This document shows, piece after piece, positions 44,596 through 57,442 of a DNA stretch of 64,000 nt. Positions within the stretch are counted from its first letter, which is position 1. Every line of letters starts with the position of its first letter. The DNA lies in NCBI GenBank assembly GCA_020205615.1, contig CM035171.1:8678160-8742159 (forward strand), read 5' to 3'. The notes beneath the pieces were generated by a model, which saw only the letters and a list, made by a program, of their open reading frames with translations, had not been told where the DNA came from and ran no database searches. The translations under genes and the position numbers were made by a program. The stretch is from Panax quinquefolius (Eukaryota > Streptophyta > Magnoliopsida > Apiales > Araliaceae).

Positions 44596-47288
44596 TGACG
44601 ACCCCAAAATTGGTCCATTCCATCCAACCCATTCTCGAGTCGCCAAATACATGGTACGTAAACAACTACAACTTTATTATCACAACAATAAAATCTGTGA
44701 GTTTAAATACAAATATTATCTTCTGTACAATATTTATACTCAAATAAATTCTCATCACATTTATTGATACATTATTTTACAATAATGGTGAGGACTACTA
44801 AACAACTCTCTCTAGAACCTTCATTCCATACCCCGACTAAGACTGCGCATACATTCTCGCCTCCCGAGAAGAAAAAAATGGAACAACAAGGAAAAGGGTG
44901 AGCTCAACTAGCCCAAGAAGAATGTTACGACTAAGATAATATACAACAAATTATCGTTAGTCTCCAACAGGAAAAATCGATAGAATACAATAGACAACAA
45001 GTTTCGATCAATATTCGCAATGGAAATAATAATTCATGTAAGAGTTACGTAGAGAATGAAATCTACTATAATCTATGAATTTAATAAATTCATCATCAAT
45101 ATTTTATCCTCAGTAACATCAATCAATATTCATCTCAAATCAAATATTCATCTTTGCACTACACAGCCAAAGATATTCATCAATCCATCATGTTCATCTC
45201 AACACTGCTCATCTTTGCACTACAGCCAAAGATATTCATCACCGGTCATGTTCATTTAAACACCGCCATCTTTGCACTACAAAGCCAAAAAGATATTCTT
45301 CTGAAATCATTCATCTTTGCACTACAAAAGCCAAAGATATTTAATAATATCATCATTTAAGACCGAGGATGATGAAAATATATTTTTAAGAACGAATCCA
45401 AAGGAAACAAAAATGACAAGGATTAAGGATTAAGGATTCGTACTTTGTTTTATCCATGTCCAACAATACCTCAAAAATAATCATAGTGGTGTAAAATTCA
45501 AGAATGATCAAAACATGGATACAATCAAAGCTAGTATCCGAATAGATATTTTGTAGATTTAAAAGAAAATTTTCATTTTTCTTGAATAAAGGCCGATTCG
45601 TGAATAAAGGTCAGATACGTGAATAAAGGCCGTATACGTGAATAAGAATCTCACACCAAAAGATGAAATTCCTCAAAAAACATCTTCACGCTTATGAATA
45701 AGAGACTCGTGAATAAGAACTCGTGAATAAGAACTCATGAATAGTAACTCGTGAATAGAACTCATGAATAGTAATCCCGATATGAAAAAAAAAATTCCAA
45801 ATTTGATAAAAAGTTCCAACCAATATTTCAAAGATAATGATATTGAAGAAATAATATCATCCGAGAAGAAAATAACATCCCTTACCTCAAAGAATCAAGA
45901 TTTCTAAGGAAAGGTCTAAGTGATGTTTGAATGAAACTTGTACTTTGAACAAAGAACTCTCAAAGTATCTAAATACTCACAAAATACGCCAATAATATAG
46001 AGAGAGAAGAGAAAAACTTTGTTTCGTGTGATTTTCAATTCTAACTTAGCCCTCTATTTATAGGAAAATGTTAGTCATACAAGGCAGACTTGACCCGCCA
46101 ATTGATGGCTTTTTACCTGCTACTATTGCCACCCACCACATTTGAGATAAAATTCAGCACATTTTTCACCAACCACAAGTGGGGCCCACTCAATTCTAGA
46201 ATTTTCCACCAAAATCAATTATAACCCTAATTTCCGAATCGGAACCTCTTAAAATTCATAACAAATCATTCGTGAATTTTTAACGGTTCAAAATTTGTGG
46301 ACATATACTCAACTTATGTATGTATAACATACCCAAAATTACCACAATCAAACGGTCGGATTAAAAATTATAACCCCATGCAATAAATCTCAAAAACCCC
46401 GATTTAATTTTTAATACCTCCAATCCGATAAAATACTTGATAAAACACCTCAACATTAATTCCTTCATTAATAACCACATAAATAAATCCATCATTTATA
46501 TTCATATAAAATAAATATTTCTTATCATATGAATCAATAATTAATTATTCACAAATAATATTACGTAATCACATTTATGACAACCGTGTTTGTTCCTGTG
46601 AAAGAGGGGCTTTCCAATAAGGATCTCTCCTATCTGGTGCCGCAATTAGGTGACCAAACCTCTCCTTAGATGTAACTTTCTAGACATTGCCAATAATGTT
46701 ATCTAATAATATTATTCAAATAATATGAATTATTGATCCGATAATGGGAAATACATCGTAAAGACAATTATTGAACAACAATAATATAAAATATCAACGC
46801 AAAGAATTATCAATCAATAAAATAAAATATTGAATAAAGAATTCATCGTGAAAAATTATTGAGTAGTGCCATCTTACGCATTTAATCAATAATTCAACAA
46901 TCTTTACTGCAATAATACCGCAATGCTACTTGTGCAACCACGCCAGACATCGTATTTTAACCACCGGTATTCCAACAATTTTAATCAGTAATAACTACGC
47001 CAGTTATTTATAACCACCCAAACTTTGTCGCTTTCCTCATCCAATCGCTTTCCGGTTGGGGCTCCACACATGGTCGCTACCGTCGCATTTAATATTCCTC
47101 GACAAAGATTTAATATTCCACGACCAAACTAATATTCCCCAACAAAATGAATATTTTATAACCACTTGCTTATTTTGAAATATTTGCGTATTTAACCCTT
47201 AACTATCCACATTAATCAAATCAACCCTTACTATTTCAAGATAATAAATAAAGGAAATTCCTTTTATTTAAAAAATTTCGGTCTTACA
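44596..47288 (-). repeat. Solo A-family LTR inside B1
   Basis: A complete A LTR of 2693 bases, TGACGACCCC to GTCTTACA, with no internal region attached. CTCATCA stands directly outside both ends (44589-44595 and 47289-47295), and the protease frame of B1 continues beyond it. It carries the hairpin array at about 45140-45340 and the 14-base repeats at about 45590-45780. Recombination between the two LTRs of an inserted A element explains it. It is the youngest layer of the nest. Confidence 0.88.
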
Positions 47289-47760
47289 CTCATCATGCTT
47301 TTCGTAGTCAGGTTGTTAGCTTTTATATTTATAACAACCTCACTACACTTAATTCAAAGTAACCAAATCCTAAAGTTAATCATTGTCATATCAAGCCATA
47401 AGTAAAGAGCCTCAACCTTTCGTTGTTAACTTCCTTGTGTGGAATGCACCGCCAAAGCTTTAGAGGCGACATCGTGAATGAAGATGGCAAGTTTATAGGT
47501 ATCATTGTGAGGTACTATCTAGGTTAAGGGATAGAAGTCACACAATTGGTATCAATGTGACGTCTTATCCAAGTCTTAGATGAGAGAGTCATGCTTTGAA
47601 TGATATTTCTATTATTAACAAATTTCCTAGCGTGATTTATGAAGACTTCTTAACCTACTTAGAGCGTGAAATCGAATTTTGTATCGACCCCAAAGACAAA
47701 ACCCATTTCTTAAACCCTCAAATAATTCTTCAACTAAAATGAATAGCTTCGTGGTTTATG
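47289..47760 (+). pseudogene. B1 protease end, connector module and RT start
   Basis: It resumes at CTCATCATG, passes FRKVVS-like residues, and then the module with TSLCGMHR, EDGKFIG and VTSYP-like residues, and NDISIINKFPSV.YEDFLTYLEREIEFCIDPKDKTHFLNP, which is the beginning of RT. Coding ends there. The same module occurs in A1 at about 14720-14870. Confidence 0.65.
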
Positions 47761-48945
47761 ATGAAAGTCATAATAAAAGCATAGGACTAATGAAAATCAT
47801 GGGTATATGAGGTATTAGTAAGTTTTATGATGAGTTATGTTGGTTATTATGTGAAAACATGAAAGTTTCTTAGAAATCACAAAGAGTTGAAAATCAGATT
47901 TTGGTGAAAAACGTAACATGAAATTCAATTGACCATATCTCCTATTATATTTTGAATTTTTGAATGTGGTCAAGTCCTAGAGTTAGATCTATGAGTTACC
48001 TAACTAATCCAAGTGGAATTACTGGAAAAGGTGTTGTAGATTTTTGTGTGGACTGATTTTAGCAAAGGAGGTCAAAGCTGTAAATTTCGAAAATGCTACA
48101 TCGCCGAGAAACTTTAAGGGCTGTTTCGGCCACTTAAATTATGAGAAAAATTCTGGCCTTTTGGGACATGAAGGTATATGGTATAAAGTACCTCTTGTCC
48201 AAAAATGAGCTCATTCTGACTTAAAATGAGCAAGTTATGACTATTTCAATATTTAGGTTTTTTCGATTTAAAAAGCGCTATAACCCAGTTCTATAACCTC
48301 GATGACCATGAAATTTAAACTAGAAGCTCACGTTAACATGTGTGAGGTCCTGCCAAGATTTAGGAATTTTTGGAGTTAAACTTGAGGTAGCTAATTTCTT
48401 AAGGAATTTATTGAAATTGATTTTTGAAAAATAGTAAATGAATTTTAAAAATTCCGAGAAAAATATATTTTCATCATGGGACTATATTATGCTAAATTCC
48501 AGAAAAGAAATATTTTTGGGACTGATTTGATATTTTTCATGAAAATAGTTTAGTTACTTAACATATGAGTTAAATATGTTATGTGAAGAACAAAGTTGAA
48601 AATAGGATTTTATGGCATGGAGAATCCTATATAGAGTATATGCATATTTTTTGAGAGATTTGATAATTGGTGATGATATCTTATGAGTATGACATTTTGA
48701 ATGATTAAATGCATTATATGGTAAAGTGTAAACAATTAAGATAAATTGTTTATAAATTTAAGAAGTGATTAAAATATTGTTATAATATTAATGTTATTAG
48801 ATTATGAGATTATTAAATGATTGATAACATGGGGATATTCTTGAATCTCGGATAAATTATATTATAAATGTTTAATATTTATCCTTTATCTCATTTGATT
48901 GATTCTTTATATCATTATCCTCATGTTTATATTATGTTGAAAGTC
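47761..48945 (+). other. B1 conserved non-coding spacer
   Basis: It is the reverse complement of 20936-22150 and 62121-63300, with very few differences (for example TGAAATTCAATTGACCATAT and GAGCTCATTCTGACTTAAAA). No long ORF on either strand. It replaces pol. Confidence 0.75.
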
Positions 48946-49905
48946 ATCTCGTATTCTGTAATAAGCATAGATGGACTTGGTATGATTATGACCACGAATT
49001 ATTCTAAGATAATCATAACCGTAAATGAATACACAATTATCTTCGTCAGTAGTGCATGATAATTTGTGGTCGTGATATTAATGAATACACAATTATCTTC
49101 GTCAGTAAGTGTGGATAATTTGTGGTCGTGATACTAATGAATATCCTCGGCCCGTAGAAAGGGGATGATTCGATGATGTGGATTAATTATCGAAATGAGT
49201 CTCAAAGAATGAAATATTAATTCATGGATGTGTTCAAAGTCATCTCGCGGTTTACGCAGCATAGATGGACTCGGTATGATTACGACCGTGGATTGTTCGG
49301 CATAATCATAATCAGAATTGAAAACACAATTATCTTTGGTAGTAGTGCATCGATAATTTGTGGTCGTGATACTAATGAATATCCTCGGCTCAGAAGCAAG
49401 CAGGGATGATTCGATGATGTGGATTAATTATCGAAATTGAGTCTCAAAGAATGAAATATTAATTCACGGATACGCTCAAAGTCATCCGCGCTTACGCAGC
49501 ATAGATGGACTTGGTATGATTATGACTGTGGATTGTTTTAAGATAATCATAACCATAATCGAAAACACAATTATCTTTGGTAGTAGTACATGGATAATTT
49601 GTGGTCGTGATACTAATGAATATCCTCGGCCCGTAGTGCGTGGGATGATTCGATGATGTGGATTAATTATCGAAATTTGAGTCTCAAAGAATGAAATATT
49701 AATTCATGGATGCGTTCAAAGTCATCCGCGGCTTACGCACGTGCATAGATGGACTTGGTATGATTATGACCGAGGATTGTTCTTATAATCATAATCAGAT
49801 TGAAAAACACGAATATCCTCGCCGCTGGTGTGCATGGATAATTCGTGGTCGTGATACTATTAAGTCGCTAGCTCTTAGCATTATTGGTTTTACGTTGGTA
49901 TATCT
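48946..49905 (+). repeat. B1 hairpin array, ~241-base higher-order units
   Basis: Three higher-order repeats start near 49224, 49466 and 49706. Each contains several hairpins, including AACACAATTATC...GATAATTTGTG (near 49324) and CACGAATATCC...GGATAATTCGTG (near 49808). In B2 the shorter 57-base unit is amplified instead. Non-coding. Confidence 0.82.
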
Positions 49906-50050
49906 TTAATTGTAGCAAGGCAGATGAATTGTTAATGAATAGCTTTGTGATTTCAAAGATGAATTTAATATTTTTAAACGATAAAGGTATTCAAGGTATC
50001 CTCATCTCTTTATCATACCAGTATCGCACTCTAATTTCGAGGGCGAAATT

Positions 50051-50064
50051 CCATGGGAGGGAGA
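50051..50064 (+). promoter_or_regulatory. B1 polypurine tract
   Basis: CCATGGGAGGGAGA directly before the 3' LTR; it primes plus-strand DNA. Confidence 0.75.
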
Positions 50065-50065
50065 T

Positions 50066-52453
50066 CATGAGACCCCGATTTTATTAATAAAGATTTAAAT
50101 TTGGTCGAAATAATTTTTAATATTATGGTGTGAATTTGAGATAATATTATAGTTGTGGGTAGATTTATAAATTTTGCAAAGTATGCAAGTGGTTATATTA
50201 TATTCGATTGGTCGGGAATATTAGGTTTAGCAGGAATATTCAGACAACTACTCAATCATCAGGTGGACCCCATAATGTAATTATTGTCTTGATCGAGAAA
50301 AACGACAAAAATATTTTATTAAAATAACTATGGAAGTTTTACCGCTTGATACCGTTGAACTACTTTAGTAGTAAAGTACAAGAATACGTGTGGTTGATAA
50401 GAAGACACCAGTATTGATTATCGATGCCATGTGAGAAGTCACTCACTTGATTCCATTATCACAATTAATAATATGAATTATTATAATGATAATGACGCTT
50501 TTGTTTTATTCAGATTATTAACGTAATAAAAGTAAACATCTTTTTATATAAAATAGAATACTTTATTAAAGTTATTCTATAAATAGAATATATTATATTT
50601 TATTATGCATAAGTGTTGCGATAGTGTTTTTGCATAGATTGCATAAAGGTTTGCATAGTAAAAATGTTTTTATATAAATAGAATATATTATATTTTATTT
50701 AAAAGATTTTTCTTTAAATACGGACCGTCGATTAAAGTAAATCAATCTGGACCGCTCATGGATTAGGGCTACTATGCATTCCATTTTCCTATAAATAAGC
50801 TCATTCCTTCATTATTTTCTTACGAATTCATTGAAACTCTGTAGAGAGAAATTATAGAGAGAAGTTTATAGAGAGAAAATTATGTAGCAAGAAGAGTATT
50901 CTCGCTACTTCACTATTTCTATATTCAGTTCTTTTTACTAGGTAAGGGGTGTTATTCTTTCTTCTTGAGAGAACTTCATTATTCCATTCACTATTATTCT
51001 CATTGAATAACTCAAAAAGTGGCATACCCTATACATAACCTCGTATACGCTTGTGATACCCTATACTTGATGAAATCTTTATGTTATTCCATCGCTTATT
51101 ATTCTGCTGAATAACTCAGATACGCTGGTTTCCCTATACTTGGTGACATTCTTCTATTATTCTTGAACATCCTGTCATGTGTGTTTTACACCGGACCGGT
51201 TCCGCTTTTTATTATTTCTGTTGAACATCCTCGTGCAGGTTTTTACACCGACCGGGTTCCGCTTTTATCATTCTCATTGGAATATCCTATCTGTGTTTTT
51301 ACACCGGATCCGTTCCATCTTTATTATTCTCATTGAACATCCTGCCGGTGTGAATTTCACCCTGACCGGTTCCGTTATTATTATTATGTTGGAATAACTC
51401 GCTCATGCCAAGTACCGCATGCACGGTGATTTCTTTTGTTATTCCATTCTTTATTATACCCAAATGGTTAAAACTTTTTTCTTATACTCCATGAAATTAG
51501 TAGAATATCCTCGATATTCATGCGTTTCATCCAAAGATCTTTTCATGGAAATATTCTTCCGATCATTCTTGAATTTTACTCTACTGAAACAAAGATTATG
51601 TCGACAATTTGTACGTTAATAATTCATGGATTAAATAATTCTTGAACTTGTTTTATCAATTATTATGTCATTGTCATCATCCTCATGTTATATTATGTTA
51701 TCTTCGCTTACGTATAGATAGATGAACTTAGTATGATTATGACTGGGATCATTCTTAAGATAATCACGACTTGATATAAATGATGTGACTAAAGTCCTCG
51801 GCCTCAGTAATGCAAAGTGATGGATAGTTTTTGGTATGATTATGACTGGGGTGATTCGGATAGTCATGACCATTGATAATTTGATGAAAATCCTTGACCG
51901 TGGCACAGGGATGATTAAATGTGGTGGTTTATTTATTGTCGAGTCTCAACGATAAAAATTGATGAAAACCTTTTAAAACCTAAAAGATAGTAGACTTTAT
52001 TCTCTACTTGACTTTTTAATGGATCATTATTCCACAGCAGCTTAAACCGGTTGTCTATCATTTTATCGCTTTAACATCGTTGAAGGCTAATGATAATTTA
52101 TTCTCGCATTATCTTAGTCATAATATTTCTTCTCGGGCTAGTTGAGCTCACCTTTTTTTTTCACCGTTCTCTTCGTGAAATGAGAACATACCGACGAAGC
52201 CTGGGAACGAAGTAATGGTCCAGAGGATAAGATTAGTAGTCCTCACTATTCTCGTGAAATAAGTGTGATAATAGTTGTAATGAGGACTCCTTTTGAGTTT
52301 GTATAATATCTAGTAGACAATATTTGATTCAAACTCAAAGTTTATGTCAGATTGCATACCATACGCTATATTAGTAAGTTGTATTTGAATTAATGTACCA
52401 TGTAAGTGGCGACCCAAGATGGGTGACGATACCTAATTTTGGGGCGCGCCACA
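50066..52453 (+). repeat. B1 3' LTR
   Basis: CATGAGACCCC to GGGCGCGCCACA. Collinear with the 5' LTR, with scattered small indels. TATAAATA lies at 50790-50797 and the array at about 51170-51400. Confidence 0.9.
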
Positions 52454-53061
52454 CAAACACTATGCAATACTACGCAAAACACTACGCAAAAACACTATGC
52501 AACACTACGCATAATAAAATATAATATATTCTATTTATGTAATAACTTTAATAAAGTATTCTATTTTATATAAAAGATGTTTCGCTTTTATTAAGTTAAT
52601 AATACGAATAAAACAAAACGTCATTATCGCTATAATAATTCATATTATTAATCGACAATAATGGAATCAAACCGTGACTTCACATAAGATCAATAATTAA
52701 TACCGTGTGTACTACTATGCAACCACACTTATTATCGTATTTTTACTACTACCGAGTAGTTCAACAAGAACTACTTGTAGAAACTTTCGCCGTTATTTCA
52801 ATAAAATATTTTTGTCGCTTTCTCAATCCGGATAATAATTACATGCTTGTAGGTCCACTTAATGATTGAGCCACATGCGAATATTCCTCGCTAAACCGAA
52901 TATTCCCTAACCAATCGAATATAATATAACCACTTCGCATACTTTTGCAAAATTTATAAATACTACCCACAACTATAATATTATCTCAAATTCACACCAT
53001 AATATTAAAAAATTATTTTGACAAAATTTAAATCTTTATTGATAAAATCTGGGGTCTCACA
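52454..53061 (-). repeat. B LTR in A3 integrase, right part
   Basis: It continues 39480-40531 from the CAAAC duplication (CAAACACTATGCAA) to the B terminus GGTCTCACA. A3 integrase resumes at the next base. Confidence 0.85.
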
Positions 53062-53540
53062 CAAACTAGACGGACAATCGAGAGGACTATTCAAACTCTC
53101 AAGATCTATTAAGACTCTATGTCCTAGACTTCAAGGGGCGCTGGATAAGTATTTACCATCGGTGGAATTCTCCTACAACAACAAATCGCTTATCGTGCAA
53201 GTATAGGTGTGGCTCCATTTGAAGCATTATATGGACGAAAGTGTCGCTTCCAATATATGTTGGGATGAGGTGGGTGAAGCAACATTGTTGGGACCCGAGT
53301 TGGTACGTATGACTACTCACGGAAAGATCCAAATGATTCGACAACGATATCCTGACACAAGACAAGATCGACAAAAGAGTTATGCGGATCTTCATCGAAA
53401 GGACGTGGAATTTAGTATAGGGGATCATGTATTGTCATGCGAGTTGCTCCATGGAAGGGAGTTACATGATTTGGGAAGAGAGGAAAGCTCAATCCACGAT
53501 TTATCGGTCCATTTCAAATTCTCGACCGAGTAGGAAATGT
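53062..53540 (+). pseudogene. A3 integrase, C-terminal core
   Basis: KLDGQSRGLFKL (HPQTDGQSERTIQTL region), DKYLPSVEFSYNN, GVAPFEALYGRK, WDEVGEATLLGPELV, DRQKSYADLHRKDVEFSIGDHV and GKLNPRFIGPF appear across alternating frames (53018-53533). The conserved Glu of the DDE triad lies in the QSE(R) stretch, where this copy reads GQSRG. Confidence 0.78.
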
Positions 53541-53873
53541 AGCCTATAGACTCAAGCGTTACCTCGAGTATGTCTCGTGTTCATAATGTGTTTCACATAT
53601 CCGCATTTCAGAATATGTGAAAGACCCGAACCACGCTATAGAAGTTAGAACCGGACGAGATAGCCAAGACTTAACGTATGTGAGGAGGTACCACAAGATC
53701 TTGGATAGGAAGGAGCATGTCCCTACGCAAGAAAGGTCATACCACAAGTTAAAGTTCATGGAGGAATCATGCTATGTAGAGAAATGACCGGAATTGAAAC
53801 TAAATGAAAGCGAGGTATCCTCACCTTTTCAAACACTGTGTACGTAAGGCGTCCAATTTCGAGGACGCAATTT
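53541..53873 (+). pseudogene. A3 chromodomain-like tail
   Basis: MSRVHNVFH, YVKDPNHAI, DEIAKT (DLTYEE in family), KILDRKEHVP, VIPQVKVHG.NHA and KARYPHLF-like residues in shifting frames. The pattern matches the C-terminal chromodomain region of Del/Tekay elements. It is followed by the polypurine tract CATAAGGAGGGAGG at 53874-53887. Confidence 0.7.
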
Positions 53874-53887
53874 CATAAGGAGGGAGG

Positions 53888-56487
53888 TCAGAAGACCCCA
53901 ACTTATTATTAATGAAATTTAATTTTCTATTTATTATTTTGAAATAAGTAAGGGTTGATTTGATTGATGTGGATAGTTAGGGTAAAATACGCAAATATTT
54001 CAAAATAAGCAAGTGGTTATAAAATATTCATCATTGTTTGGGAATATTCGTTTGTCGTGGAATATTCGCTTCGTTCGGGAATATTCGCATAACTACAATA
54101 AATGCGACCGTGTGGGGCCCCATAACTGAAAGCGATCGATGAAGAAAACGACAAATATAAGTTGTTTAAAAATAACAGTACAGTGGTTATATCTAGTAAT
54201 ATTATCGTTAAAATACTCGGTGGTTAAAACACAAGAAGATTACCAGATCGCACCAATTATTGATTCTTACGTAAGAAGGCACTACTTAATAATGGTTACG
54301 TAATTATCGCTCAAAGATTTTATTGATTTAATAATTGTCATGTTGATATTTTATATCATTGTTGTTTCAATAATTGTCATTACACGCATTTTCATTATCG
54401 ATCCAATAATTCATATTATCCTCAATAATATTATTAGATAACATTATTAGCAATGTCTAGAAAGTTCGCTCTAAGGAGAGGTTTGTCACCTAATCATGCG
54501 CCAAGAAGGAGAAATCTTTATCGAAAGCCCCTCTTCCTGTGAACCCGCACCGTCACAATATTGTGATTCTCGTAATATTATTTATGAATAATTAATTATT
54601 GATTCATATGATGAGAAAATATTGATTTTATGTGGATATAGATGGAGAAAATTTTAATGTGACAATTGTTGAAAATTGAAATTTTATCTTTTTCTCGATA
54701 AGATAATTCATTTAAATGTATTATTATATTTTAATAATATAATAATGGTGATATTTTTACAACGAATGTGGGATATATGAGTATATGAGGAGGAAGAGTA
54801 TTTTTGTTGCAATAAATGTTTAAAACATGTTAAACATGTCATTGGACCCCATTTATCGATCGAAATTTGATTATACTGTAAAATTGCCTGCTTGTGGATT
54901 TCTTTAATTTACGCTTGGAATTTGGAAAAACTTTCTTCAGAAAGTTGTAGAGAATTGAATTTCCTATAAAAGTTGCAAGATTCAAATTTTCCGATAAAAG
55001 GGCTATTTATTATGAATTATCAAGTTCAAGTTCAAATAATTAATTTTTGAAGTTTAAAATATTTTTAATTACAAAAACGTTTTTTACATTGTTGGGACTC
55101 ATTTAACATGTGTTAAGATTGCTGATTTCAGATGCTAAGTGTAGGTAGAGAATTTGTAATATATATAATATTATTATATTAAATTTTCTGCTTTGGTGTT
55201 CTAAGCAATTTCCTATAAATAGGTGCTTAGGTTAAATTGAAAATCACACCGTAAACTCAAGTTTTCTCTATATTATCGAGTTTATTCTTGTGAGTATTTT
55301 GAGTATACTTTGAGTATTGCTATACTATGCAAGTTCAAGTTCATAACCTATATCCTGTGTTTCAACTAAAGATCTGCTTTTCGAGGTAAGGATATTATTT
55401 TTTTCAGAATGATATTATTTCTTCAATATCATTATCTTTGAAATATCGATCCAAAGTTTTTATCAAATTTGGAACTTTTGGTGTCTGAGTTACTTATTCA
55501 CGATACTGCAAGACTATTCACGATACTGACAATTATTCACGAATCACTTAGACTATTCAACTAAAAAATAAAAATTTTCCCTTTTCGTCTAAAATATCTA
55601 TTCCGGATACTAGCTTTGATCAGATCCATGTTTTGATCATTCTCAATTTTACACCATCAGTGATTATTTTTGAGGTATTTTTGGACGTGGATAAAACAAA
55701 GTACTAATCCTTAATCCTTAATCCTCGTCATTTTGTTTCACTCGATTCGCTTTTTAAAAATATTTTTATCATCTTCATCTTTAAATGATGATATTATGGA
55801 ATATCTTTGGCCCAGTAGTGCAAAAAGATGAATGATTTCTGAAGAATATCTTTGGCCCGTAGTAAAAAGATGAACAGTGTTTTAGATGAACATGACCAAT
55901 CGATGAATATCTTTGGCCTCAGAGTGCAAAAGATGAATATTTGATTCCGTATATATATTGATTGATGTTACAGGGATAAAAGATAGATGATGAACTTTAA
56001 ATTCATACATGTAAGATAGTAGTTTGCATTCTCTACTTAACTCTTCTAATGAATTATTATTTCATTGCGAATATATTGATTTAAAATTTGTTGCCTATCA
56101 GTATTCTATTAGATTTTTCCTCATTGAAGACTAACGATAATTTGTTGTATATTATCTTAGTCATAATATTCTTTATCGGGCTAGTTGAGCTCACCCTTTT
56201 CCTTTTGTTCCATTTTTCTTCTCGGAGGCGAGAATATATATAGTAGTATGAGTCGGGGTATGGAATGAAAGTTCTAGAGAGTTGTTTAGTAGTCCTCACC
56301 ATTTTTGTAAAATAATATATCAATAAATGTGATGAGGATTTATTTGAGTATAGATATTGTCTGTAAGATAATATTTGTATTCAAACTCAGCGCTTTCTTT
56401 GTTGTAATAATAAAATTGTAGTTGTTTACGCATCATGTATTGACAACCTCGTAATGGGTGATGTATACCTATTTTGGGGGCGCCACA
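53888..56487 (+). repeat. A3 3' LTR
   Basis: TCAGAAGACCCC to GGGGGCGCCACA, 2600 bases. TATAAATAG lies at 55214-55222, the 14-base repeats near 55490-55560, and hairpin units at about 55790-55935. It is full length, so it can show how much of the 5' LTR was lost. Confidence 0.88.
55214..55222 (+). promoter_or_regulatory. TATA box of A3 3' LTR
   Basis: TATAAATAG; GAAAATCACACC about 30 bases on is the probable start of R and coincides with the left limit of the collinear part of the 5' LTR. Confidence 0.6.
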
Positions 56488-56815
56488 AGGAATATGATAC
56501 TTTATTTTATTTTATTTGGTAGAAAAATTCAATGGCCAAATGAAATAGTAGGACAGATCAAGGTTAAATCTTTAATGTCATTTTGTGAGATTTTTAATTT
56601 TAAAATTATCTCCAAATTTCCCCCTAGAGTGGAAGAATAATATTTGGGTCCAGCCACTGTAACTCTGTTCAAGCCGGTGGAGTTACCAGGAGTGAAAGTT
56701 GGAGAACCACCGGAGGGAGATGAAGTCAGATGCAATGGAGGAGCGGTGGGAGAAGTGGTCTGAGTAGAGGCCTGTGGTGAGACAATGGGAGAAAAGTAGA
56801 GCTGCGGCGGTGGTG
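56488..56815 (-). pseudogene. Pro/Ser/Thr-rich C-terminal fragment (AGP-like), copy 2
   Basis: The complement reads TPPPQLYFSPIVSPQ, Pro/Thr/Ser residues, SPSGGSPTFTPGNSTGLNRVTVAG and an unrelated tail to a stop at 56529. It is the paralogue of 33800-33951, without that copy's TAG. No start or signal peptide. Possibly a broken exon of a cell-surface protein gene. Confidence 0.4.
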
Positions 56816-57055
56816 TTACAACTAAGTAGGAGGTTTAGTCAAGTAGCATTCGGCAGATCTGAGAGAAAGCTTGAGTACGCCAGATCTGAGCAAGAGCACA
56901 TCCAGCCACCAAAGCGAAGATTACCACCGAAACAAAGCTTGAGTACGCTAGATCTGAGAGAAAGCTCGTTTACGTTAATGGCGGAAAGAGAACGAAAATG
57001 AGAGACTCAGCAGATCTGAGAAAAGGGGTTTTGTTTTAATTTGGGAAAAATTATT
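56816..57055. other. Low-copy segment with repeated AGATCTGAG
   Basis: AGATCTGAG occurs four times (near 56863, 56883, 56950 and 57010), twice after GAGTACGC. The open frame 56774-57001 spans it but is not a recognised protein. Confidence 0.5.
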
Positions 57056-57322
57056 TGTTCAGTTATAAATCATATTCCTTGCAAAAATAAAACAGCTAAC
57101 TCGTGGTGCTCGGGTGGTCATTGAGTTGAAATTGTGAGTTAGAGGTTTGGAGATTGAATTTGAGCGGCAACAAATTTTTTAGTTCAAAGTCCAATATTTG
57201 TCATGTCACATGCCAATAATATTTGTCACGTCACATGCCAGGTGTAAAATAAAAATTAAAATATCCACGTCATATATTCCATATGTGCCACGTAGGCGCC
57301 ACGTGAGCAAGTCAACGCATAT
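57056..57322 (+). repeat. Dispersed repeat, copy 2 (inverted relative to 32890)
   Basis: See the partner at 32890-33060. This copy has an extra ~75 bases containing TTTGTCATGTCACATGCCA and a near repeat of it. It also contains GCCACGTGAGC, a G-box. Confidence 0.5.
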
Positions 57323-57442
57323 CTGGCAACAGAGGCTCAAAGTCCAAATTTTTTAATAGAAAATAGCTCAAAATGTGTCAACGCATATCTGGCAACAGAG
57401 GCTCAAAGTCTAAATTTTTTAATAAAAAAGAACTCAAAATAC
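57311..57442 (+). repeat. 66-bp tandem duplication
   Basis: GTCAACGCATATCTGGCAAC starts at 57311 and again at 57377, with the following bases to CTCAAAAT also repeated. A recent local duplication. Confidence 0.85.

Larger units (their letters stand above)
40532..52453 (+). mobile_element. B1: complete non-autonomous gag-only LTR element
   Basis: A TSD, CAAAC at 40527-40531 and 52454-52458, flanks LTRs of 2406 and 2388 bases. The internal region holds the primer site, the fullest B gag with a zinc knuckle, protease and RT-start remnants, the spacer, the hairpin array and the polypurine tract. There is no RT palm, RNase H or integrase. Without the solo A LTR (44596-47288) the internal part is about 4.4 kb. 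Structure and size fit terminal-repeat retrotransposons with a gag domain (TR-GAG), which would depend on a pol-bearing element such as family A. Confidence 0.9.
34103..56487 (+). mobile_element. A3: long A-family Del/Tekay-like gypsy element with nested B and A insertions
   Basis: Order: 5'-truncated LTR (34103-35400), primer site, gag, protease, RT, RNase H, integrase (split at about 39340/53062), chromodomain-like tail, polypurine tract, full 3' LTR (53888-56487). It is the only copy here with every pol domain represented. About 13.6 kb of later insertions sit in the integrase: a B LTR (39480-40531 and 52454-53061) carrying B1 (40532-52453), which carries a solo A LTR. The missing U3 in the 5' LTR and the many frame breaks make it inactive. 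Confidence 0.87.

Noticed and set aside
44596..47288. A complete element rather than a solo LTR
   Set aside because: The LTR is followed immediately by the duplicated CTCATCA and B1 protease sequence, with no internal region.
57056..57180. tRNA gene
   Set aside because: A tRNA-like box A look only; no cloverleaf, box B poor, and a second diverged copy exists at 32890.
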